From Arthrobacter sp. PsM3 (GTDB taxonomy: Bacteria > Actinomycetota > Actinomycetes > Actinomycetales > Micrococcaceae), in assembly GCF_030433895.1 (NCBI RefSeq), contig NZ_JARUXE010000007.1, positions 89,190 through 153,189 of the forward strand: a stretch of 64,000 nt of DNA, written 5' to 3'. Below are positions 1 through 8,653 of the stretch, one piece after another. Under the pieces are notes generated by a model that made no database searches, was not told the DNA's origin, and saw only the letters and a list, made by a program, of their open reading frames with translations. The translations under genes were made by a program, and so were the position numbers. The stretch's first letter is position 1. Each line of letters starts with the position of its first letter.

Positions 1-724
1 CCCTGAGCTGTGACACATTGCTGAAAGTCACGCCGTCATCGGTGGGCTTCACTTTCCAATCTCCGTCCATCCATCGCATGGACAAGGTTGAGTGTCCGAG
101 GGCTCCGGTGTCTGTTTTGAAGGCCAGATCAACGCTGGCTTCCGACGGGGTGTAGGACTTGATGAGAAAACCTTGAACCTGGATGGTGGTCCCATTCCCG
201 GAAGAACTGGCCCCTGCACTCGATTCCCGCAAGGCAACATCCCTTCCTGGGCCGGGCACGAGCAGCTTGTCAGCGAGCTTCACCTCAAGATCCGACGCTC
301 CTGACGAGCCAAGTGCGGCGACATTCATTGCCGCATAAAGGGCACCCGTTGGGGAGTTAGCAAAGCAAGACCGGAAACCGCTCTCGTCAGTCAGCCCGGG
401 TCCGAAGGTTTTGGGATCCGTTGGTGTGGCCATGCGACCCACCAACTCCCACCTGGATTTCGGGGCCGATCCCAACGTCGTTTCCGAGGACGCGGGCAGT
501 CCGCAGATGCTCTTGCCAGCTGCGGCCGAGGCGGTGGGGGTGGCTGTGGCGGAGTTTGCCGGCGCTGCGGTGCCGGGGGCAGGCTGGGCGGTGTCCTGTC
601 CTTTGGGGAGCAGGAAGATGACGACGGCTGCTGCAATCAGAGCGACCACCAGCGCGGCAGCAATGATGAAACCGGGCTTGGTGAACGGATTGCTTTCGGT
701 GGTGCTCTCTGTTGATTGGCTCAT
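1..724 (-). CDS. membrane-anchored protein of conjugation operon (partial, C-terminus outside window)
   Basis: This frame is open from an ATG at 724 to the window edge, about 241 codons, so the C-terminus is missing. A GGGAGG ribosome site lies 7 nt before the start. A short polar N-terminus is followed by one membrane segment (about residues 17-38), then a Ala/Pro/Thr linker and an extracellular domain. That domain contains SRWELVGRMATPTDP and a GFRSCFANSPTGALYAA stretch, ending in a WMDGDWKV strand. This layout is common for uncharacterised proteins in actinobacterial conjugative elements (DUF8175-like, from memory). It is the last visible gene of the minus-strand transfer operon. Function is not known; a role in the secretion channel is inferred from context only. 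Confidence 0.7.
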   Translation of the reverse strand, partial: MSQSTESTTESNPFTKPGFIIAAALVVALIAAAVVIFLLPKGQDTAQPAPGTAAPANSATATPTASAAAGKSICGLPASSETTLGSAPKSRWELVGRMATPTDPKTFGPGLTDESGFRSCFANSPTGALYAAMNVAALGSSGASDLEVKLADKLLVPGPGRDVALRESSAGASSSGNGTTIQVQGFLIKSYTPSEASVDLAFKTDTGALGHSTLSMRWMDGDWKVKPTDDGVTFSNVSQLR

Positions 725-753
725 GGTGAACCTCCCGTTTTGTTGGTGCTGGT

Positions 754-1023
754 TTAGACGAAGGCGCGGACGATGCCGGCGGCGCCGGTGATGATGATGC
801 AGCCCATCAGGACCCAGCCGAGCTTGCCGATGGCTTGGGCTCCCTCGCCTCGCTGGAGCTGGATGACCATGCCGATGCCGACGATGATCACGCCCAGGAC
901 ACCGAGGACCAGGCCGATGCCGGATGCCCAGTTCAGGATCGTGAGCAGGCCACCTGCCTGTTCCGGGACAACCGGGGTTGGGTTGGGGATGACGCTTGCT
1001 GCAAGTGCGGAGATGGAGTTCAT
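754..1023 (-). CDS. small two-helix membrane protein, VirB2/TrbC-pilin-like
   Basis: The 89-residue protein has an N-terminal hydrophobic stretch, a central segment (WASGIGLVLGVLGVIIVGIG) and a C-terminal helix (LGWVLMGCIIITGAAGIV) with a short charged loop between them. That size and topology match the small pilin-like VirB2/TrbC subunits of type IV secretion systems and their actinobacterial counterparts. An AAGG ribosome site precedes the ATG. It lies 30 nt upstream of the next operon gene. The pilin-like role is inferred from size, topology and neighbours rather than a diagnostic motif. Confidence 0.65.
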   Translation of the reverse strand: MNSISALAASVIPNPTPVVPEQAGGLLTILNWASGIGLVLGVLGVIIVGIGMVIQLQRGEGAQAIGKLGWVLMGCIIITGAAGIVRAFV

Positions 1024-1034
1024 GGTGAGACCTT

Positions 1035-1649
1035 TCAGATGGTGGTGCGGGGTGTGGTGTCGGTAGCCAGGGCGGCCAAGTCAGTGATGAAGCGTTGATA
1101 TTCGCGGACCGTCGGCGTGGTGGTGGAGTCTCCGTGTCGCCAGGCTTCGACCCAGGGCAGGGTCCAGAACCGCGGGGCTCCCCCGCCGACGATGGCGGCG
1201 AAGTCACGAAGTGCCTTGGGAGTCTTCCCGGGTGCGTCCGCCAGGATGGCGAGGCCGAACAGATCAACCGCGGGTGCCGCGCCTGATGCCCACTGCGTCA
1301 GGGCGCCTTGTGCAGCTGTCAGGCCCCGGATGTCTGCGCGGCAGACCAGCAGCACCCGGGGCTTGCTGCCGTCCTGGAGGACGGGCCAGCAGTGACCGGT
1401 GACCCGTGCCCCGCCGATCAGGTCAGCGGTGCGGCTTTCACCGGATCCTCCATGGGCGCCGGTGATCCACAGCGAGGCAGAGCCGGAGACGGTGCGGCTG
1501 GCCAAACGGTCTGCGGCGTCGGGTTCGACCATTCCACGCAGGGGCGCACTGATCACGGCCGCCGGCGGCACGTGTGCCTCCGGAGCTGCCGTGTCCGCGC
1601 CGTCGGCGGTGGCCGGGCGGGTGATCCAGGGGTTCAGAGACTGATTCAT
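1035..1649 (-). CDS. DUF6668-like protein of conjugative elements
   Basis: The 204-residue soluble protein begins MNQSLNPWITRP and carries a glycine-rich loop (GAHGGSGES, about residues 62-70) that looks like a degenerate P-loop. LVCRADIRGLTAAQGAL and FWTLPWVEAWRHGD follow. The NPWI start, AHGGxGES loop and PWVEAWR ending match my recollection of the DUF6668 family, found beside ParA-like and secretion genes in actinobacterial plasmids. A GGAAAGGA ribosome site precedes the ATG. It lies 40 nt downstream of the ParA-like gene. Biochemical function is unknown. Confidence 0.6.
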   Translation of the reverse strand: MNQSLNPWITRPATADGADTAAPEAHVPPAAVISAPLRGMVEPDAADRLASRTVSGSASLWITGAHGGSGESRTADLIGGARVTGHCWPVLQDGSKPRVLLVCRADIRGLTAAQGALTQWASGAAPAVDLFGLAILADAPGKTPKALRDFAAIVGGGAPRFWTLPWVEAWRHGDSTTTPTVREYQRFITDLAALATDTTPRTTI

Positions 1650-1689
1650 GCATCATCCTTTCCGGGTGATGTCCGTTTGAAGGAAAGGA

Positions 1690-3147
1690 TTAGAAGCCGG
1701 TAGCGACGGCAGCCGCGGCTGCCAGCCATGCCCGCTGGGTGGCGGGCTGGAGGGCTTCGTAGCGGATGGGGCCGTTGACCAGGGCCGGGTCGTAAGGAAT
1801 CCGGACGACCGCACGGACGAAAGGTGCGAAGCCGTCAGCGATGCGCTGGGCCTCGTCCTTGGCCCGCTTCAGGGCCTCGCCGCTCATGCTGCGTTTGGCG
1901 TCGGTGGATTCGGAGACGATGACGACGGCGTTCCGTGCCAGTTCCGCGTCGTGCCCGCCCCGGGATTCCAGGGTCTGCAGCGTCAGCCGTGCGGCTTCTG
2001 CGCGGTCCTCGATGGCCGTGACCGGGACTACGAGTTGGTTGGTGTGGTCGATCATCCGCCGCCAGTTCGCGGCGCGGGCGGTGTTGCCGGAGTCCATGAC
2101 CACGAGCCGGTAGTAGCGGGTGAGGACCTGGTGGGCGATGTCGACTTCCTCGGCGGTGACTTCGTGGTCGCCTTCCTCGTTTTCATCCGAGCGCAGGACA
2201 TCGAACTTGTCCGCGGTCTGGTGGTGGACGAACTTGGCGATTTCGGCGGCGTTCGTGGACGGGGAGAGCAGTTCGGTGGAGGCGTCGATCAGGTCCAGGA
2301 CGCTGCGGTCGTGGGAGCCCTTTTCCGTCCGCCACCCGAGCGTGCCCTGGGACTCGTTGTTGTCCCACGCGACCGTGGCCGCGCCGCTGTAGCGGGCGAG
2401 GATGGCCGAGAGCATGACCACGGTGGGGGTCTTGTTCGCCCCGCCCTTGCGGTTCACCACCGCAATGGTGCGGGGGCCGGGCCAGTGCTGGCTGACCGTA
2501 CGGATGTCCTCGCGTTCGGTGAGTTCTTCCTCGGAAGGGTCCATCCGCAGTCCCAGGCGCGTGAGCGTTCCGCGCCAGCCCTGGGTGGCCGGTTCTAGCA
2601 CCGGGGCGCTGACCAGGAACGAGGTCTCCTTCAGGCTGCGCCGCGTCGGCGCCGCTTCCTCTACAACGGCAGCTGTCTGCGGTTCCGGGGTGGCCGTCGC
2701 GGGGGCGGGCGGCCACGGCTGGGCGTCCACTGGCGCTGCAGGGGCAGGAGCTGGCGCTGACTCTGCAGGAGGGGCCGCGGGCTCCGGTGCGGGTGCGGGG
2801 ACGGTATCAATGACGGCCGGCGCTACGGTCGCGGGGGTGGTTTCGGGGGCTTCTGCCCGGCGGCGGGCCGGAGCGGGATCGTAGGAGACGGATTCGATCT
2901 TGTTGTCCGGGTGCACGATGAGTTCGCCGTGGCCTTCGGGGTCCTCGATCTGGACCCGGACGGGGCGCTGCAGTGTCTGCGCTTCGACCACGACGAGGGA
3001 CAGGGCATTGCTGCGGAGTTCCTGCACGGAGTCCCCGGCAGGAACGACGCGGGAGTTGCCCGCGACGACGACCTCGGCGGTGCCATTGTCGCGGACGATG
3101 GCCCTGATGTTGGGAAAGGCCATGACCTCGGTTGGTGTACTACCCAT
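1690..3147 (-). CDS. ParA/MinD-like ATPase with non-canonical P-loop (conjugation-associated)
   Basis: The protein is 485 residues from an ATG preceded by AAGGAAGAAGCTC; a longer in-frame start upstream lacks a ribosome site. The N-terminal ~80 residues look like a small beta domain, followed by a Pro/Ala linker (about 100-190) and a C-terminal ParA-type ATPase domain. The deviant Walker A reads NRKGGANKTPT where the canonical form is KGGxGKT[ST]T. VAWDNNESQGTLGWR sits where the switch region should be, and LVVMDSGN resembles the Walker B strand. Such proteins occur in actinobacterial conjugation operons and probably position or energise the transfer machinery. It is distinct from the partition ParA at 12749-13690. 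Whether the altered P-loop still hydrolyses ATP cannot be judged here. Confidence 0.75.
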   Translation of the reverse strand: MGSTPTEVMAFPNIRAIVRDNGTAEVVVAGNSRVVPAGDSVQELRSNALSLVVVEAQTLQRPVRVQIEDPEGHGELIVHPDNKIESVSYDPAPARRRAEAPETTPATVAPAVIDTVPAPAPEPAAPPAESAPAPAPAAPVDAQPWPPAPATATPEPQTAAVVEEAAPTRRSLKETSFLVSAPVLEPATQGWRGTLTRLGLRMDPSEEELTEREDIRTVSQHWPGPRTIAVVNRKGGANKTPTVVMLSAILARYSGAATVAWDNNESQGTLGWRTEKGSHDRSVLDLIDASTELLSPSTNAAEIAKFVHHQTADKFDVLRSDENEEGDHEVTAEEVDIAHQVLTRYYRLVVMDSGNTARAANWRRMIDHTNQLVVPVTAIEDRAEAARLTLQTLESRGGHDAELARNAVVIVSESTDAKRSMSGEALKRAKDEAQRIADGFAPFVRAVVRIPYDPALVNGPIRYEALQPATQRAWLAAAAAVATGF

Positions 3148-3188
3148 GAGCTTCTTCCTTACGTGTGTGGGATGGAGGGGTGCGGCGG

Positions 3189-3704
3189 TTAGGACGCGGG
3201 CGGGGTGAGCCGGTTGACCTTCCACGGGGCGGCCTTGCCGGTGCGGAGCAGCTGCACCGTGTAGGTCCCGGCGTTGGTGGGGACCGCTGCCATGACGCCG
3301 AAGCCGTTGGCTTCATCGACGCTCAGGGTGGCGGGGCCAGTGACGCGGGATGCCGGGATGTTGGCCGGGTCGACCGCCGAGTAGTCGGCGGTGGCCTGCG
3401 GGGTCAGCCACCTGGCCAGGTCATTGGCCCACAGCTTTTCCTCCACCGTGGGGCGGGCAAAGTCCGTCATCGCGTTCTCTGCGACGTCCACCGCCTGGTC
3501 CTTGCTGGCCTGATCCCAGGTGATGCCGATGGCGGCCGGGATGGTGCCCCCGGGCGCCTGGGGTCCGCTGTTGGCGCTCAGCGAGACGGGGGCGGACGCT
3601 GTGGGCTGGCTGGTTGCTGCCGCCGGTGCCGGCGTCGTGTTCGCGACCGGTGCGCAGGACACGCAGAGCAGCGCCACGGCCAGCAGGGACAAGGGCTTTT
3701 TCAC
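3189..3704 (-). CDS. secreted lipoprotein, conjugation operon
   Basis: The start is a GTG at 3704 that overlaps the upstream stop codon (GTGA), preceded by GAGGAGAAGAA, giving 171 residues. The N-terminus KKPLSLLAVALLCVSC is a signal peptide with a probable lipobox cysteine. The body (EEKLWANDLARWLTPQATADYSAVDP ... TVQLLRTGKAAPWKVNRLTPP) ends in a strand typical of NTF2-like or TcpC-like domains from Gram-positive conjugation systems. Translational coupling to the cell-wall hydrolase suggests the two act together at the cell surface. The fold assignment is an inference. Confidence 0.7.
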   Translation of the reverse strand: MKKPLSLLAVALLCVSCAPVANTTPAPAAATSQPTASAPVSLSANSGPQAPGGTIPAAIGITWDQASKDQAVDVAENAMTDFARPTVEEKLWANDLARWLTPQATADYSAVDPANIPASRVTGPATLSVDEANGFGVMAAVPTNAGTYTVQLLRTGKAAPWKVNRLTPPAS

Positions 3705-4780
3705 TTCTTCTCCTCTTGGGTAGGCAGATACAGGAAAGCTGAGGGGACAGTGTTGGCCACCGTCCGGGTGTAGTAGCTGTGGTCTGCCGGGGCGGGGTTG
3801 CCGTTGTAGCCCTCTTCGACGTAGGTCCCGTTGTCCTTGACTTCCTTGACCACAGCGACGTGGCCGAAGCTGGGGTCCGCTCCCCCGGCACCGGGTGCGT
3901 ACCAAACGACCGCCCCGACCCGGGGCGTGTTGCCGGTGGCCCAGCCCTTGGCATCCCAGCCGGCCTTCCAGGTCAGGGCCGATCCCAACCTCTGGCCGTC
4001 AGGGCGGAAGGTGCCGTTGAGGAACTTGAACGGTGCGCCGGTGGACCCCATCTGCTGGTTCACCCTCCATAGGGCGAAGTCCACGCACTCGCGGTAATAC
4101 AGATTCAGTGGGGAAGTGCTGGCGTCATTAGCACCCACCTGCAGCCAGGTCGGTGAGTTCTTCCACGGGTAGTCATCCCCCGCGCCGGATTGTCCGGGGA
4201 TGGCGCAGTCGCTGCCTTGCAGGGAGAACTTTGAGTTCGAGAGCACCTGGACGAGTTTGACGGCCTCGGGCCAGTACTTCTGGTAGTGGTAGGGGTCGGC
4301 GTTGCGCTGGACCTTGTTGCCGGCAATGGTCGGTTCCAACAGTTCCCAGCCGGCCACGCCTTTCAGGGCTTTGATGAAGTTGGTGGCGCTCGTGGTGGGG
4401 TCCATGCGGTCTGCATAGGAACCCCACGCGCCGTTGTCGCGCTGCTGAAACAGGCCGCGTGAGTCCGGGCCTGCACCGTCACCGGTATCCAGCACCCGCA
4501 GGCCCGACTCCCCCAGAGCCACCATGACGCTGATGATCTGCCCGTTGGCCGACAGATTCAGTGACCTGCCGGCACCCATGATGGCCGCGGCATTCTGCAA
4601 CTGCTCCGACGTGTACCCGTCGACTTTCGTGTTCCCGTCCACTACGACCGAGACCGGGCCACAGTCAGCAGCAGCAGGCTTAGCCGGGGCCAACAAAAGG
4701 ATCATGGAGAAGACCAGCCCGAAGAACAGGCTCGGGACCGCAACAAGGGCCACGAGACCCAAAGATTTGCGTTGGCTCAT
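3701..4780 (-). CDS. bifunctional cell-wall hydrolase (lytic transglycosylase-like + CHAP), conjugation-type
   Basis: The 359-residue protein starts at an ATG with GGAG 7 nt upstream. It has an N-terminal membrane or signal segment (about residues 8-35). A lysozyme/SLT-like region follows with a candidate catalytic Glu in LGESGL and the SRGLFQQR motif typical of actinobacterial conjugation hydrolases. The C-terminal CHAP domain has its nucleophile Cys in YRECVDFALWR and its His in FGHVAVVKEV. Proteins with this layout (VirB1/TcpG-like) open peptidoglycan locally for assembly of the transfer channel. It is the first gene of the visible minus-strand operon and overlaps the lipoprotein gene by 4 nt. 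Confidence 0.85.
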   Translation of the reverse strand: MSQRKSLGLVALVAVPSLFFGLVFSMILLLAPAKPAAADCGPVSVVVDGNTKVDGYTSEQLQNAAAIMGAGRSLNLSANGQIISVMVALGESGLRVLDTGDGAGPDSRGLFQQRDNGAWGSYADRMDPTTSATNFIKALKGVAGWELLEPTIAGNKVQRNADPYHYQKYWPEAVKLVQVLSNSKFSLQGSDCAIPGQSGAGDDYPWKNSPTWLQVGANDASTSPLNLYYRECVDFALWRVNQQMGSTGAPFKFLNGTFRPDGQRLGSALTWKAGWDAKGWATGNTPRVGAVVWYAPGAGGADPSFGHVAVVKEVKDNGTYVEEGYNGNPAPADHSYYTRTVANTVPSAFLYLPTQEEKK

Positions 4781-5170
4781 GAGGTGGCTCCAGCAAATGC
4801 GAGCACCCAGCAACGGAAGCCTCTACGAACTTGGTAAGCAGACCGACGCGGGCTGCCATCTTGCAGCCGGCGCGCTTCCAGCGGCCACTGTGTATCGAAC
4901 GGCAGCTTGTTCTTCAAAAACTGTCCCTCCCCCTTGGGCATCGCTTCCCCGTCTACTGCCAGCACCCTCTCGTTCCCACCAAGCTGCTTGTCATGTCCAC
5001 TCGCCCAGGAGTCGCATCTCTTCGGGCTGCAGGATCTCGTCCGAAAGTGACGCCGCACGTCCTTCTTTCGAAGGAGGCCCGCAATTTGACTGTAGCTCAA
5101 AGTTCATCACTTAGCGATACGCTTTGTTCTGCGACTCAGAGCTATCCGAATAATCGGGCAAGATGGACGC
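4781..5170. other. intergenic region between divergent genes
   Basis: This 390-bp spacer separates the minus-strand conjugation operon from the plus-strand ArsR-like gene. It should hold promoters for both directions. I see no convincing reading frame with a ribosome site and no strong palindrome. Confidence 0.5.
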
Positions 5171-5506
5171 ATGCCGCGCCTCATCCAGCCCAACCACCCG
5201 CAGGAGGTTGAGGCAGCCATCGAAGTTCTCGGAAACCGAGCCCACGCGGCCATCCTGCGTTACCTGCACCAGAACGGCCCCTGCACCACCGGCGAAATCC
5301 TCAGGGGAATAGTCCTGGACGGCAACAAGGCGCTGACCCGGCCCAGCCTCCAACACCACCTGGAAGCGCTCGAAGCTACCGGTGCTGTCGTGGCCGACTT
5401 CCCCGCGGGCCAACGGCACGGCAAGCGCGTTAAATACGAGGCCAATATTGACGCCGTGGAGTTCGAGATGCTTCCTGCCTATGTCAACTATCTCCGCGGC
5501 AGATGA
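5171..5506 (+). CDS. ArsR-like winged-helix transcriptional regulator
   Basis: The 111-residue protein has a winged-helix domain: NRAHAAILRYLHQNGPCTTGEIL forms the first helices, RPSLQHHLEALEATGAV the recognition helix, and VADFPAGQRHGKRVKYEAN the wing. That order matches ArsR/MarR-type regulators. No cysteine-based metal site is visible. It is divergent from the conjugation operon, so it may control that operon or the hydrolase gene downstream; both targets are guesses. The ATG at 5171 lacks a strong ribosome site. Confidence 0.75.
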   Translation: MPRLIQPNHPQEVEAAIEVLGNRAHAAILRYLHQNGPCTTGEILRGIVLDGNKALTRPSLQHHLEALEATGAVVADFPAGQRHGKRVKYEANIDAVEFEMLPAYVNYLRGR

Positions 5507-5697
5507 GCCCCCGCTGTTCATAACAAGCTTGTCAAAGAGCAATACCTTCTTGTTTCCCTAAGCACGTTACATGCCTTCGGTGTACATGTGCAACGCATGT
5601 AGTGAGCATGGTTTATGCCTGTATCAGGCAATGATGGACGTTACGATGTCTGGGTTCCGTTGTTCTGCCTTGATCAGACCTGGAGGATGAAGACCTA

Positions 5698-6849
5698 ATG
5701 CTGACGCCACGGCGCATCCTGGCCTGCGTGGCGTTCCTTGTGCCGGCGGCCGGGCTAGCGGGGTTCGCTGTCGTCATGGCCCGCAAGATCGTCAAGCGGG
5801 GCCCTAGGGACTATCGCCGGGCCGAGGTGCTGGAAGACGGACGAGGAATCCGCATCGATTTGGATGACTACACCAAAGCCCCGGGCGACTTCGGGGTGTT
5901 CGACCCCGTGACGGAGAAGTACACGCGAGTCGGCGAGGTCACGCTGATCAATGAGGATCAAAAGTACGTAGAACGGAGGATTGATCCGTGTGGCTCCGAG
6001 ACGGGAGGTCTGGGGCCCATCGTCGATTGGACCCCGGATGTGTTCTTCGAACCCTCTGCTGTCAGTGGACGCTACGAGGAGGTGGACATCCCGACCGCCT
6101 ATGGCGCGGCGCCTGCATGGCTATTTGAAGCTGATGACACGGACGTATGGGTGATCCATATCCATGGCAGTTGGACCGACCGATCGATCATGTTCCGAGA
6201 TGTCCACGCCTTCAGTTCATTGGGATTCACGTCCTTGGTTCCCACATTTCGCAGCGACGCCGAGGTCAGCCCACCACAGGCGGAATCGAGTCACCTTGGG
6301 CAAACGGAATGGCGTGATGTGGATAGCGCTGTGTCCTATGCCGTCGCTCGTGGAGCCAGGCGCATCATCCTCTCCGGCTGGTCAATGGGTGGGACCATTG
6401 CCCTGCTCACAGCGGAGCGCAGCGCCCACCGGGACCGGATCGTAGGGCTTGTCCTGGTAGGTCCTGTCACGAGCTGGCGTAAAGCCATCTCCGCAGGGGC
6501 GGTGCGGGCCGGGGTGCCGGCGATTGGTGCCGGCCTTGTTATGCGTCTGTTGCAGGCTCCCTCATTCGCGAGGATGCTCGGGCTGGAGGAACCGATCGAT
6601 TTCGATGCGCTTGACTGGGTGGACATACCTAACCGGGTGAAAGTCCCGACCTTGGTCTTGCACTCGACCGCAGACCTAGAGGTTCCGTGGGAGATCTCGG
6701 CCGCGTTCCAACGTGCGAATCCGGCCACCGTCACCTTGATTTCACTGCCCGAGGCTCACCACACCCAGGAGTGGAATGCCTCGCCTTCTACCTTCACCAG
6801 GGAACTTACGAGTTGGGTCAGCAGGACGATCTTGACTGAGCGGAGCTAG
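5698..6849 (+). CDS. membrane-anchored alpha/beta hydrolase
   Basis: The 383-residue protein has an N-terminal membrane segment (about residues 9-28) followed by an alpha/beta-hydrolase domain. The nucleophile elbow is GWSMGG (Ser about 225). The acid is probably in HSTADLEVPW and the catalytic His in EAHHTQEW near the C-terminus. An oxyanion-type HGSW follows VIHI. The spacing matches serine hydrolases of the BAAT/esterase type with a prolyl-oligopeptidase-like core. The substrate is unknown. GGAGG precedes the start by about 11 nt. It runs convergently into the minus-strand membrane protein gene, overlapping it by 4 nt. Confidence 0.8.
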   Translation: MLTPRRILACVAFLVPAAGLAGFAVVMARKIVKRGPRDYRRAEVLEDGRGIRIDLDDYTKAPGDFGVFDPVTEKYTRVGEVTLINEDQKYVERRIDPCGSETGGLGPIVDWTPDVFFEPSAVSGRYEEVDIPTAYGAAPAWLFEADDTDVWVIHIHGSWTDRSIMFRDVHAFSSLGFTSLVPTFRSDAEVSPPQAESSHLGQTEWRDVDSAVSYAVARGARRIILSGWSMGGTIALLTAERSAHRDRIVGLVLVGPVTSWRKAISAGAVRAGVPAIGAGLVMRLLQAPSFARMLGLEEPIDFDALDWVDIPNRVKVPTLVLHSTADLEVPWEISAAFQRANPATVTLISLPEAHHTQEWNASPSTFTRELTSWVSRTILTERS

Positions 6850-7754
6850 GTCTGCGTGTCTAGCTTGGCCTCAATGTGGCTGATCCTGCCCTGAACAGAT
6901 TCCGGGAAGTCCATCAAGTTCACCCGCTCGTAGTTGTGCAACACAATGAGGCTTTTATAGACGCCATTTTCGAGCGTTTCATTGAATAGGTCCCATGCCG
7001 GACTGACTCGTGATCGATCTGCATTAACCCGCATCCTCAATGCGGTCAGCCACAGAGCATCGATCATCCAGAGACGCAACCTCGGGAGCTGCTTCGATAG
7101 GAAAAGAATCAGCCACCCTGCCGCCGTCACTGAGAGGCCTACATAGAAAAGGCGGTCAAACCAAGTTCCGATCGCTCGGGCGACCCAGGGCGAGAAGTGG
7201 AACAGCACCACGTATGTAATGTGGCATGAAACAGCCACCACAACCACCATCAGGCCGGCAGAGAATGTTGCGTACGGGCCCTTTGCCTTGTGCCGAAGCA
7301 TGTAGATGATCCTGAGCACGGTGAACAACAACGCGATCATGTACGTGCCGCTGTACACGGCAGTTGCGAGCTGGTCCATGTGGGTATCAATGAAGCCAGC
7401 AGCCGTTGGAGCTTTGCCCTCAATCAGAGCGAAGCTGACAATCATGATGGGAATGCTCAGCAACGGCGCGTAGTAGGTCCATCTGACAATGGGCACGTTC
7501 GCTAAACGCCGCACGCTGTCGTTGAAGAAGAAGATCGCTAGTAGCGCGAAGATGGCTTGAAGCAGGTTAGTCACGTTGACGCCACCGAGGTAGCGGTCGA
7601 TATCTTCTAGCGGTGTAACCGTTCCCAGGACATAGAGCGCCGCGAGGCCGAACATCGATGCCACCCACGAGGCCCGGGACTCCGCCACCTTGACCACCGA
7701 TGGGATCCGAAGGAGGCATAAGGCACTGAGCAGCGCAAAGAGCAACAGTTTCAT
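6846..7754 (-). CDS. seven-helix membrane protein, MAB_1171c/DUF6545-like
   Basis: The 302-residue protein has seven predicted helices (about residues 2-17, 30-47, 63-80, 92-113, 134-153, 165-188 and 204-222). A cytosolic C-terminal region of about 80 residues follows, with RLWMIDALWLTALR and VYKSLIVLHNYERV. That arrangement matches what I know of the MAB_1171c family of putative transporters, which often sit beside XRE and ImmA/IrrE genes in actinobacteria. It starts 6 nt after the metallopeptidase stop, so it is the third gene of a three-gene operon. The function of the family is not established. The C-terminal helices could be a ligand-sensing or peptidase-contact surface. Confidence 0.75.
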   Translation of the reverse strand: MKLLLFALLSALCLLRIPSVVKVAESRASWVASMFGLAALYVLGTVTPLEDIDRYLGGVNVTNLLQAIFALLAIFFFNDSVRRLANVPIVRWTYYAPLLSIPIMIVSFALIEGKAPTAAGFIDTHMDQLATAVYSGTYMIALLFTVLRIIYMLRHKAKGPYATFSAGLMVVVVAVSCHITYVVLFHFSPWVARAIGTWFDRLFYVGLSVTAAGWLILFLSKQLPRLRLWMIDALWLTALRMRVNADRSRVSPAWDLFNETLENGVYKSLIVLHNYERVNLMDFPESVQGRISHIEAKLDTQT

Positions 7755-7760
7755 GGTCTA

Positions 7761-8207
7761 TCAGAGAAAAGGATCAGGATCGGACGAGCTGCGTGAACGG
7801 GACTTCTTCGACATCTCGAAAGCGAAATCCTCCACCCACCGTTCGACAGGATGCTTCGGAACGGACCGGCAGGTGACACTAATTGCGTCCGCGGTTTCCC
7901 TCAGCATCTCTTCAGAGAGATCCGGCAGAGCCAGGGCAACCCGAATGCTCTCCAAGTAGATGTGTCCGAGCTCGTGGTAGATGCAGTGAAGTTTGTATTG
8001 CTGCGACTTCTGCGGGGGGAAATAGACGTTTATGCGATCTTCAAATTCGGCTTTGAAGGCCGTGAGCGCACCCCAGGACTCGTTGTACTCGATCAGATTG
8101 ATCGGCTTCTCGCAGATCACGGTCAAGCGTTCGACGACTTCCTTCATCGACGTCGTGCCGTTACCGCACAACTCCCGAACCTTGTCCTGAACCGGTGGGA
8201 GAGTCAT
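7761..8207 (-). CDS. ImmA/IrrE-type metallopeptidase-like protein
   Basis: The 148-residue protein contains the zinc motif HELGH (in YHELGHIYLES, about residues 79-83), with an upstream strand RINVYFPPQKSQQYKLHCIYHE. That is the arrangement of ImmA/IrrE (M78) peptidases, which cleave paired XRE repressors in mobile elements. A downstream segment (ERWVEDFAFEMSKKSR) probably supplies a third ligand. Its ATG overlaps the XRE stop codon (ATGA), so translation of the two is coupled. It presumably cleaves or inactivates that partner. Confidence 0.85.
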   Translation of the reverse strand: MTLPPVQDKVRELCGNGTTSMKEVVERLTVICEKPINLIEYNESWGALTAFKAEFEDRINVYFPPQKSQQYKLHCIYHELGHIYLESIRVALALPDLSEEMLRETADAISVTCRSVPKHPVERWVEDFAFEMSKKSRSRSSSDPDPFL

Positions 8208-8653
8208 TCATCCTCACCGTTCATCGACGCATCGATAATCCTTGTGATCGTCCGCAGTGTTTCCGGCGAAGTCGCGCCCAAGTTTCTCGCGGCGAAGTTC
8301 TTCACCTTGAGCTTGCGCATCTGCACAAGGAACTCCATCCGCGCTTCTACCTCGGGAGGAGTCTCACTGTTGAGATCACAGAGATAACTGGCCGGTACGG
8401 CAAAAACGAACTCTGCGATGCCCTTCAGGAGTTCCTGGTCGGTCACCAGGCTGCCAGTGCCATTGATCAAGTATGACCACCGTGTTCGCGACAGCTGGAT
8501 TCCGTGGGTCGAAAGTGCTTCTTCCACATGAGGGTAAGTGAGCGCCGCGTTGTTGTCCGACTCCCAGATATCCACCAGGATGCCCATGCGATCGGCTAGG
8601 CGCTCTTTCTTCTGTTGTTGCGTAAGGAACACGCTGCGGGCCCCATTTCCCAT
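8204..8653 (-). CDS. XRE-like regulator, partner of ImmA/IrrE protein
   Basis: The protein is 149 residues from an ATG preceded by AAGGAG at 8-nt spacing; an upstream in-frame TTG is less likely. The segment EEALSTHGIQLSRTRWSYLINGTGSLVTDQELLKGIAEFF-type spacing is that of actinobacterial XRE proteins in which the helix-turn-helix includes the SRTRWSYLINGTG turn. A C-terminal helical region (ARMEFLVQMRKLKVKNFAARN) probably mediates dimerisation. It is the first gene of the XRE / ImmA-IrrE / membrane-protein operon and a likely autorepressor. Confidence 0.8.
   Translation of the reverse strand: MGNGARSVFLTQQQKKERLADRMGILVDIWESDNNAALTYPHVEEALSTHGIQLSRTRWSYLINGTGSLVTDQELLKGIAEFVFAVPASYLCDLNSETPPEVEARMEFLVQMRKLKVKNFAARNLGATSPETLRTITRIIDASMNGEDE

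Noticed and set aside
4777..5100. 107-codon minus-strand frame upstream of the wall-hydrolase gene
   Set aside because: It has no ribosome site and atypical composition, and overlaps the start of the hydrolase gene.
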